Assembly (NCBI GenBank): GCA_022424805.1
Contig: JAKMGR010000417.1
Coordinates: 1-7,685 of the forward strand
Direction of reading: 5' to 3'
From: Verrucomicrobiales bacterium
GTDB lineage: Bacteria; Verrucomicrobiota; Verrucomicrobiia; Verrucomicrobiales; DEV007
DNA: 7,685 nucleotides
Part shown: positions 1 to 6,165 of the stretch, one piece after another
Position numbering within the stretch: position 1 is the stretch's first letter
Layout: each line of letters begins with the position of its first letter
Notes under the pieces: model-generated
Database searches by the model: none
The model's input: only the letters and a program-made list of their open reading frames with translations
What the model was told of the DNA's origin: nothing
Program-made: the position numbers and the translations under genes

Positions 1-17
1 TCATTATAGTTACTGAA

Positions 18-1661
18 ATGGAAGGGTTTCCTTTTTCTATTTCGTCGCGAAATATGACACCGGAACAAGAAAATTTTGACGTAGCGATTTTAGGGGGCGG
101 ACTGTCCGGCCTCACCCTGGCAAAGCAACTTTCGGATCAACATTCTGACCTTCGCATTCTTGTTCTGGAGCGCCGCGAGTTCCCTGTTCCAGAAAGTGGC
201 CACAAGGTGGGAGAATCGACAATTGAAGTGGGGGCTCACTATCTTGCCGAGCGAATCGGGCTGAAAAAGCATCTTGTCGATGATCAGCTTCCCAAGTTTG
301 GCCTTCGATTTTTCTTTGGTGGCGGAGAAGAATCTTTTGAAGACGCTCTTGAAGTCGGATTGACGGATTTTTTTCCTACGCCGGGATACCAGATTGATCG
401 AGGAAGGCTGGAAAACCACCTCGTCGAGATGATACGCGAGGAAGGTGTCAAATTTGTGGAAAAGGCGAAGGTAAAAGAGATCGATCTTCGTGAGGGAGAT
501 GAGGATCATGTCGTGGACTACCAACGAAATGGCGAGCTTCATCGCGCAGCGGCACGCTGGGTCGTTGATGCAAGCGGCAGAACTGCTTTGCTGAAACGGA
601 AACTGGATCTTTACGAAGAGGTTCCCCACAAAGTCAACGCGGCCTGGTTTCGACTCGATGGTGAAATTTGCGTAGACTGCTGGAGCGATGACTCAGAGTG
701 GAAGGCACGCACAGGAAAAGTCCCGCGTCGTTGGTTGAGCACGAATCATCTACTCGGAAAGGGCTACTGGATCTGGATTATCCCTCTCGCAACAGGAGCT
801 ACGAGCATCGGAATTGTGGCAGACCCGGACATGCATCCTCTGAGCGAGTTCAATCGATTCGAAAAAGCCTTTGCGTGGATTCAAGAGCACGAACCTCAGT
901 GTGCCAAAGCAATCGAGCCTTTCCGAGACTCCGTTCTCGATTTCAGAGCAATCAAGCAGATCGCACATGGCTGCCGCCAGCTTTACTCCGCAGATCGCTG
1001 GGCAATCACGGGAGAGGCTGGTGTTTTTCTCGATCCGCTCTACTCGCCGGGAATCGACTATATCGCGATGGCGAATTTGCAGATCTGCAGCATGATCGAA
1101 CACGATCTGGAAGGGGAATCCCTGCGCCTGATTGCTCCACGATACCAAGGTCTCTTTCTCCAACTTTTTCAGGACAACCTGCGCACCTATCAGGACCAGT
1201 ATCCGATTTTTGGTAATCCTCGCGCGATGTCTCTCAAATACGTTTGGGACTACGCGATCTACTGGGGATTCCCTGCTCTTCTCTACTTTAACGATAAGTT
1301 GACTGACCCCGGATTTTTCTCTCGCGTCGGAGAAACCATCGAATCGATTCGACAGTTGAACATTCAAATGCAGCAATTCTTTCGGGACTGGGATGCGGCT
1401 GATACCAACCAGCCCGCCGCCACTTCGTTTATCAACCAAAACGAGATTACAATCCTGTCGCAGCTCAATGGTGAACTCCGCGAGCGTCTCGACGACGCAG
1501 AACTGGACAAGCGAATTCGAAGAAATGCTGTTATCCTCTCCGAACTCGCGGGTGAAATCATCGCGAGAGGTGGCCTGCTCGCCACGGATCAGGAAACCGC
1601 ACCGGCACCGCCAAAACGGGGTGGTCGACTCGCAGAAGTGTTTGAGTCCCTCGGTATCTGA
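18..1661 (+). CDS. Flavin-dependent halogenase-like FAD oxidoreductase
   Basis: This 547-residue cytoplasmic flavoprotein resembles FAD-dependent aromatic halogenases, which use FADH2, oxygen and halide to make hypohalous acid and halogenate an electron-rich ring. Visible signatures: the Rossmann FAD motif GGGLSG at residues 26-31, acidic Glu51 after the second strand for the ribose, KVGEST at 63-68, PKFG at 92-95 whose Lys93 aligns by eye with the catalytic lysine of PrnA/CmlS-type halogenases, the halogenase hallmark WxWxIP as Trp251-Ile-Trp253-Ile-Ile-Pro256, and the second FAD motif GEAGVFLDP at 332-340. The C-terminal ~160 residues are a less conserved helical part ending in a Pro/Ala linker. 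Start: ATG at 18 gives the longest frame, but ATG at 54 (Met13) would put the FAD motif at the usual distance from the N-terminus; neither has a clear ribosome site. It leads the operon, 36 bases before the adaptor gene. Substrate is unknown. A hydroxylase or dehydrogenase role in pigment synthesis is the main alternative; the family call is strong, true halogenation less certain. Confidence 0.85.
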   Translation: MEGFPFSISSRNMTPEQENFDVAILGGGLSGLTLAKQLSDQHSDLRILVLERREFPVPESGHKVGESTIEVGAHYLAERIGLKKHLVDDQLPKFGLRFFFGGGEESFEDALEVGLTDFFPTPGYQIDRGRLENHLVEMIREEGVKFVEKAKVKEIDLREGDEDHVVDYQRNGELHRAAARWVVDASGRTALLKRKLDLYEEVPHKVNAAWFRLDGEICVDCWSDDSEWKARTGKVPRRWLSTNHLLGKGYWIWIIPLATGATSIGIVADPDMHPLSEFNRFEKAFAWIQEHEPQCAKAIEPFRDSVLDFRAIKQIAHGCRQLYSADRWAITGEAGVFLDPLYSPGIDYIAMANLQICSMIEHDLEGESLRLIAPRYQGLFLQLFQDNLRTYQDQYPIFGNPRAMSLKYVWDYAIYWGFPALLYFNDKLTDPGFFSRVGETIESIRQLNIQMQQFFRDWDAADTNQPAATSFINQNEITILSQLNGELRERLDDAELDKRIRRNAVILSELAGEIIARGGLLATDQETAPAPPKRGGRLAEVFESLGI

Positions 1662-1697
1662 TCCGACGACCGCACCCGACCGCTTGTTTTTCGACCT

Positions 1698-2765
1698 ATG
1701 ACAGCCCAGAAGGTAAACAGCATCCTTTCGTTTCTCGTTTGCCTGCTGCTGGCTGGACTCATTGCCTTTGTCTTGCTAACCGGCAAGTCAGAGAAAAAGG
1801 TCGATGATGGTGAAAATTCGGATCGAGAGCTGCGCCGGCTCGCGGTAAACACGGTCAATGCAAAGCCTGCCGATTCTTTCACTCTGACACGAGTCTACAC
1901 GGGAGTTACCCGCGCCGGACAAGCTCTCGATCTCGGCTTTTCCCGCGCTGGCAGGATCGATAAGATACTCGTCGGCCCCGGAGACGAGGTAGCCAAGGGC
2001 GAGGTTCTTGCTGAGCTCGACAAACGTCGACTTGAGCTGCAGAAGGAAAAAATTGACGATGCCCTTTCGGCATCCGCAGGCAGTGCGGCTCGAGGCGGAA
2101 TGACCGACGCCGATGCTGAACTCGTTGAACTCGATTTGGAAGACAGCGTTCTTACCGCTCCTTTCGCCGGAGAAATTTCTTCTCAGCAGATGACAGTGGG
2201 ATCAGTCGCAAGCCCGGGCATGCCGGTGTTCCGGCTCGTGGGGGGAGATCAACTCGAAGCCCGGGTCGGTGTGCCGGTCGAAGTCGCCGATGAACTTGAG
2301 CAGGGAGAATTTCATGATCTCAAGCTGGGAGAGAAAACTTACTCCACTCCAGTCACCGCAATTCTCCCTGAGGTGGATCAGAGTGCTCGCACCCGAACCG
2401 TCGTCTTCACCCTCGATAAGTCTGTCTCAGTAAGCCATCGCGCCGGCGAGGTCGTTAACCTGACCCTGACACGATCCAAATCTGTTCGCGGTTATTGGCT
2501 TCCACTCACCGCGCTGACGCGCGAAACGCGCGGGCTCTGGTCAGCCTACATTGTCGAAGGAGAAGGCGAAGAGGCCAAGGTCGTTCGTCATTTTGTGGAA
2601 GTCGTCCATGTCGAAAATGATCGTGCGTGGATTCGGGGCACTCTCGATGGCGACGTCGAGGTCGTTGCCGACGGAACTCATCGGATTGTCCCTGGCCAGC
2701 CAGTCGAAATCAAAGACGAGTCCGACAAAACTTCAGAAGCGGAGGAGAAAAAGGAGGAGTCGTGA
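1698..2765 (+). CDS. RND efflux periplasmic adaptor (HlyD/AcrA-type membrane fusion protein)
   Basis: This 355-residue adaptor would link the inner-membrane RND pump encoded next to it with an outer-membrane channel. Residues about 8-28 form one hydrophobic N-terminal anchor; Cys15 lies within it without a convincing lipobox, so an uncleaved membrane anchor is more likely than a lipoprotein. The split lipoyl/barrel-sandwich domain is clear: first half around 76-108 (RAGRIDKILV at 83-92, GDEVAKGEVLAELD at 95-108), second half around 151-182 (VLTAPFAGEI at 151-160, then VGSVASPGMPVFRL). A beta-barrel domain follows from about 186 and a membrane-proximal domain to the end, with an acidic, Lys/Glu-rich tail. 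The helical hairpin between the lipoyl halves is only about 42 residues (109-150), against roughly 75 in AcrA. The start ATG at 1698 lacks a good ribosome site; the stop overlaps the pump start, which indicates coupled translation. The family assignment is firm; the exported substrate is unknown. Confidence 0.93.
   Translation: MTAQKVNSILSFLVCLLLAGLIAFVLLTGKSEKKVDDGENSDRELRRLAVNTVNAKPADSFTLTRVYTGVTRAGQALDLGFSRAGRIDKILVGPGDEVAKGEVLAELDKRRLELQKEKIDDALSASAGSAARGGMTDADAELVELDLEDSVLTAPFAGEISSQQMTVGSVASPGMPVFRLVGGDQLEARVGVPVEVADELEQGEFHDLKLGEKTYSTPVTAILPEVDQSARTRTVVFTLDKSVSVSHRAGEVVNLTLTRSKSVRGYWLPLTALTRETRGLWSAYIVEGEGEEAKVVRHFVEVVHVENDRAWIRGTLDGDVEVVADGTHRIVPGQPVEIKDESDKTSEAEEKKEES
2751..2757 (+). 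promoter_or_regulatory. Strong Shine-Dalgarno site fixing the RND pump start
   Basis: AAGGAGG lies four bases before the GTG at 2762-2764, inside the last codons of the adaptor gene. It is the only near-consensus ribosome site I found at a gene start in this window. It supports the GTG start, which overlaps the adaptor stop codon as GTGA, over the upstream in-frame ATG at 2627. Its position suggests coupled synthesis of adaptor and pump. Confidence 0.8.
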
Positions 2766-5700
2766 CCGGAGCACTTCTTTTCAAAAATCCGCGACTGCTT
2801 CTGCTGTTGATCGGGGTCATCGCCGTGGCCGGGTTGACGTCGTACACAAGCCTGCCGCGCATGGAGGATCCGATCCTCGTGCAGCGCTTTGGAGTGATCC
2901 GAACCATCTTTCCCGGCGCCGATGCCGAGCGTGTCGAATCGCAAATTTCCCGCCCCCTGGAAGAGGACATTCGCAAGATCAAGGGAATCAAGGAAATCCG
3001 GACCGACAGCATGGCCGGACTTTCTACCGTCGGGATCGAGCTGAAAGAAGACATCACGGATGTCGACACAGTCTGGTCGCGAGTCCGAGACGAATTATCG
3101 GAAACCGCAAAACGCCTCCCTGAAGGAGCACGGCAACCGGATTTCAAGCAACCGGAGTTGCGAGCCTACGCGTCCATACTCGCACTGAAATGGACAGGTT
3201 CGGGTGGGGCCAATTATTCAATCCTGCGCCGTCTCACCGAAGATTTAAAAGCCGAAATCCGGGCACTCAGTGGAACCGAGAGCGTCGGCTTATTTGGACA
3301 GCCAGAGGAAGAAATCCTCGTCGAAATCCCCCGCGATGTCCTCCATCGCATGGGGCTCACCATCGGTGATATCTCCCGCCAGATTCAAGCCAGTGAGGCA
3401 AAAGGATCGTCGGGCATGCTTCGTAGCGATGACTCGGAGTTAGTCATTGAACTTGATCAGGACTTCGACACGCTCAAGCGCGTCGGCACGACACCGATTC
3501 GTTTCGGAGAAGAGGGGCGGCTCACCAGCCTCGAAGAAATCGCGGACATTCAGAAGACAATTGAGAATCCCCCTTCCAATCGTGCCGTAGTTGACGGTCT
3601 CGATGCTGTTGTCACAGCAGCATTTGTTCGAGAAGAAAGTCGCATCGATTTGTGGACGAGGGAGCTCGACGAAGTGCTGGAGACGTTTCGAGAAACCCTG
3701 CCGCCCGGTGTCGAACTGGATGTTCTTTTTACTCAGAATATCTATGTCGAGGATCGCCTCGAACAACTCGGGATGAATCTTCTGATCGGCACTCTCGCGG
3801 TGACCCTTGTTGTCTTTCTCCTGATGGGATGGCGAAGCATGGTTGTCGTCGGGATCGCCCTTCCGCTTTCGGCAATGATGGTGATCGCGGGCATGCGATT
3901 CCTGGAAATCCCGATCCACCAGATGTCGGTTACGGGACTGATTATCGCTCTCGGCCTGCTGATCGACAACGCCATAGTCATAGTCGACGAAGTCAGCGCA
4001 GAGATTCGAGATGGCAAGACTCCATATGAGGCGATTCTGAAAACAATCCGGCATCTCGCGCTGCCTCTCTTTGGTTCGACCCTGACAACGACACTTGCCT
4101 TTGCCCCCATTGCGATGCTGCCCGGAGCGAGTGGTGAATTTGTAGGTTCGATCGCAGTCAGCGTGATCCTCGCAATCAACTCTTCATTCCTTCTCGCCAT
4201 GTCAGTCGTCCCGGCTCTCGCAGGACTGATCAACAAGGTGACTCAACAGGGTCCCGCAAGCGAGTCAACGGGGTATGGTTTCTGGTCAAAGGGTATTGGA
4301 AATGAAAAAGCGGCGAAAGGCTATCGCTGGGTCCTGATTCGACTATTTCGAGTGCCGGTGATTGGTGTTCTGTTAGGAGTCAGCCTGCCGATCTTCGGAT
4401 TTTTCCAGGCAAAGAAGCTTCCTGAGCAATTTTTTCCTCCGGCCTCACGTGATCAAATTCAAATCGAGCTGGAGTTGTCTGCTTCGAGTTCTATTGAGCA
4501 AACCGGCGAGGTCGCGAGAAAGATGCGGGATTCCGCGCTGGAGTTTGAGGGAGTGAAACGTGTTCATTGGTTCCTTGGAGAAAGCGCACCGACCTTTTAC
4601 TACAACCTGATGCCACGGCGTAAGAATTCGGCTTTCTACGCACAGGCTCTCGTCGAGTTTGAGAAGGGCGTGGACTCTTTCGAAATGATCCGGCAATTGC
4701 AGGACAAGTTCGATGTTCAATTTCCCGAGGCACGGATTCTCGTTCGCCAATTGGAACAGGGACCTGCTTTCGATGCGCCGGTGGAGGTGAAAATTTTCGG
4801 TCCCGATCTCGCAGTGCTGCAGAAGTTGGGAAATGAAGTTCGCGTGCTGATGACTGAAACCCGTGACGTTGTCCACACCCGCTCTGATCTCACGGAAATG
4901 GTGCCCAAGCTCGCGCTCCATCTCGACGAATACCAAACGAGAATGTCCGGGCTGAGCCACAAAGAAATTGAGCAGCAACTCTATTCTGCCCTGGAAGGAC
5001 TCGAAAGCGGTTCACTGATTGAAGACACCGAAGAGATCCCCATCCGCGTTCGTATGGAAGGCGGTATGAGAAAAGATACCGGGCGAATTTCGTCTTTCGA
5101 ATTCCGGCCGCTCACTCCCCGGGGACGAGCGCAGAACGCGACACCACTTTCGGCTCTCGGTGAAATGAACCTCAGCTCCGAAGTCGCATCGATCCCGCGT
5201 ATCGACGGAAAGCGCACCAATGAAATCAAAGCCTACATCACCGCAGGGACCTTGCCTCACCTCGTAATCACGGAGTTTAAACAAAAGCTGGGAGACTCTG
5301 GCTTCACCTTGCCCCCTGGCTACTCAATGGAATACGGCGGAGAAGCAGCCAAACGCAATGAGGCAGTCGGGAATCTCATGTCGGACATCCCGCTGCTGAT
5401 TGTGCTCATGATCGCGACCCTCGTGGCGTCTTTTCGATCTTTCCGCGTCGCGTTTATCATTGCGGTCGTGGGTGGCCTTTCAATTGGACTCGGGTTGGGC
5501 GCACTCTGGGCTTTCCGTTTCCCATTCGGATTCATGGGAGTTGTCGGGACAATGGGTCTCGTTGGTGTCGCCGTAAATGATGCCATCGTCGTCATGGCCG
5601 GAATACGAGATAACAAGAGTGCTCGTGCCGGCGACCCCGAAGCCATCGCTGATATCGTAATCCGTCGAACACGACACATCGTCGCGACAAGCCTGACGAC

Positions 5701-5986
5701 GATGGCCGGTTTCACCCCGCTTGTGCTGGGTGGAGGTGGATTCTGGCCTCCCGTTGCCATTACTATCGCCGGCGGGGTCGGTGGAGCGACGATTCTGGCA
5801 TTGCTTTTTGTTCCATCGTTTTATCTGCTTTTCATCGGACGCGGTATACCTGCGGCCATAGATCCTACCCTCGAAGCCCTAAAACCCACCGCTAGTCCCC
5901 GGCCAGCAAAGCCTGGACCAAGAGTTCATTCCCGTATTTCTCCCCAAAGACTCCGAAAATCTCGAACAAAAGCCAAAAAGCGGTGA
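2762..5986 (+). CDS. RND efflux transporter, inner-membrane permease (AcrB/HAE-like)
   Basis: A proton-driven RND pump of 1074 residues, close to the usual 1020-1070, expected to act as a trimer in the inner membrane and pass substrate to the adaptor encoded just upstream. The layout is classical: TM1 at about 11-29, the LPRMEDP motif at 31-37 typical of RND N-termini, a first periplasmic domain, TM2-6 from about 338, TM7 from about 530, a second periplasmic domain, and TM8-12 from about 878. TM4 carries GLLIDNAIVIVDEV with Asp402-Asn403 where AcrB has Asp407-Asp408. TM10 carries Asn939-Asp940 where AcrB has Lys940-Asn941. This points to an HAE-type drug or lipophile exporter outside the AcrB group, and not to a heavy-metal pump. 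The GTG start at 2762 is chosen because of the AAGGAGG site and the four-base overlap with the adaptor stop; an ATG at 2627 would add 45 residues of Arg-rich, non-family sequence read in the wrong frame of the adaptor gene. The last ~30 residues are a very basic tail. Substrate is unknown; the neighbours suggest an aromatic or polyene product. Confidence 0.94.
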   Translation: MTGALLFKNPRLLLLLIGVIAVAGLTSYTSLPRMEDPILVQRFGVIRTIFPGADAERVESQISRPLEEDIRKIKGIKEIRTDSMAGLSTVGIELKEDITDVDTVWSRVRDELSETAKRLPEGARQPDFKQPELRAYASILALKWTGSGGANYSILRRLTEDLKAEIRALSGTESVGLFGQPEEEILVEIPRDVLHRMGLTIGDISRQIQASEAKGSSGMLRSDDSELVIELDQDFDTLKRVGTTPIRFGEEGRLTSLEEIADIQKTIENPPSNRAVVDGLDAVVTAAFVREESRIDLWTRELDEVLETFRETLPPGVELDVLFTQNIYVEDRLEQLGMNLLIGTLAVTLVVFLLMGWRSMVVVGIALPLSAMMVIAGMRFLEIPIHQMSVTGLIIALGLLIDNAIVIVDEVSAEIRDGKTPYEAILKTIRHLALPLFGSTLTTTLAFAPIAMLPGASGEFVGSIAVSVILAINSSFLLAMSVVPALAGLINKVTQQGPASESTGYGFWSKGIGNEKAAKGYRWVLIRLFRVPVIGVLLGVSLPIFGFFQAKKLPEQFFPPASRDQIQIELELSASSSIEQTGEVARKMRDSALEFEGVKRVHWFLGESAPTFYYNLMPRRKNSAFYAQALVEFEKGVDSFEMIRQLQDKFDVQFPEARILVRQLEQGPAFDAPVEVKIFGPDLAVLQKLGNEVRVLMTETRDVVHTRSDLTEMVPKLALHLDEYQTRMSGLSHKEIEQQLYSALEGLESGSLIEDTEEIPIRVRMEGGMRKDTGRISSFEFRPLTPRGRAQNATPLSALGEMNLSSEVASIPRIDGKRTNEIKAYITAGTLPHLVITEFKQKLGDSGFTLPPGYSMEYGGEAAKRNEAVGNLMSDIPLLIVLMIATLVASFRSFRVAFIIAVVGGLSIGLGLGALWAFRFPFGFMGVVGTMGLVGVAVNDAIVVMAGIRDNKSARAGDPEAIADIVIRRTRHIVATSLTTMAGFTPLVLGGGGFWPPVAITIAGGVGGATILALLFVPSFYLLFIGRGIPAAIDPTLEALKPTASPRPAKPGPRVHSRISPQRLRKSRTKAKKR

Positions 5987-6076
5987 ATCGCGGCACAATG
6001 AAATTCGTCAAAACCACGTGCAAATCCTTCGATTCGAGTGAAAATTATCAACTTTTGCTAGTCTTTATAAAAATTT

Positions 6077-6104
6077 TTGAAACACGTAAAAACAAAGGTG
6101 TAGT
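6077..6104 (+). promoter_or_regulatory. Possible promoter for the ammonia-lyase gene
   Basis: TTGAAA at 6077-6082 resembles a sigma-70 -35 box, and TGTAGT at 6099-6104 (four of six matches to TATAAT) lies 16 bases further on. Transcription would start near 6110-6112, directly at the inverted repeat. The stretch 6040-6092 is clearly more AT-rich than the flanking genes, and the 179-base gap is large compared with the tight spacing upstream, so a separate promoter is plausible. The boxes themselves are weak, and TATAAA at 6066-6071 is an alternative -10 without a good -35. Confidence 0.3.
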
Positions 6105-6141
6105 TCAGGGTTTTCACGCGTGACAGTCAACCCCAACTTTG
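6093..6141. repeat. Nested imperfect inverted repeat with perfect palindrome TCACGCGTGA
   Basis: The gap between the pump and lyase genes holds three nested symmetric elements: outer arms CAAAGGTG (6093-6100) and CAACTTTG (6134-6141) that pair with one mismatch, middle arms GGGTT (6108-6112) and AACCC (6129-6133) that pair fully, and the perfect 10-base palindrome TCACGCGTGA (6114-6123) at the centre. Seven bases (6101-6107) on the left arm would bulge out. It could be an operator overlapping a start site, a folded 5' leader, or a weak 3' hairpin of the pump transcript. No T-run follows directly, so an intrinsic terminator is unlikely. Confidence 0.45.
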
Positions 6142-6165
6142 TTACCTACTTCTCCTTTTTCTCAG

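Noticed and set aside
1..17. TATAGT at 5-10 as a -10 box for the halogenase gene
   Set aside because: The -35 region lies outside the window and the gene could belong to a longer upstream operon, so there is not enough sequence to judge.
2518..2532. CGCGCG-AAA-CGCGCG hairpin inside the adaptor gene
   Set aside because: It is a perfect six-pair stem with a triloop, but it lies in conserved coding sequence and no T-run follows, so a terminator or regulatory role is not supported.
2627..2761. In-frame ATG at 2627 as the RND pump start
   Set aside because: It would add 45 Arg-rich residues read out of frame through the adaptor gene, with no family resemblance. The GTG at 2762 has AAGGAGG in place and the typical stop/start overlap.
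3440..4236. Long minus-strand open frames opposite the RND gene, and similar ones opposite the halogenase and lyase genes
   Set aside because: They are antisense shadows of clearly conserved coding regions, with low-complexity Arg/Ser/Pro-rich translations and no recognisable domains or ribosome sites.
5987..6092. Intrinsic terminator after the RND gene
   Set aside because: I found no GC-rich stem followed by a T-run; AAAAATTTTT at 6069-6078 is an AT palindrome with no stable stem, and short TCGA repeats near 6030 do not form a convincing hairpin.
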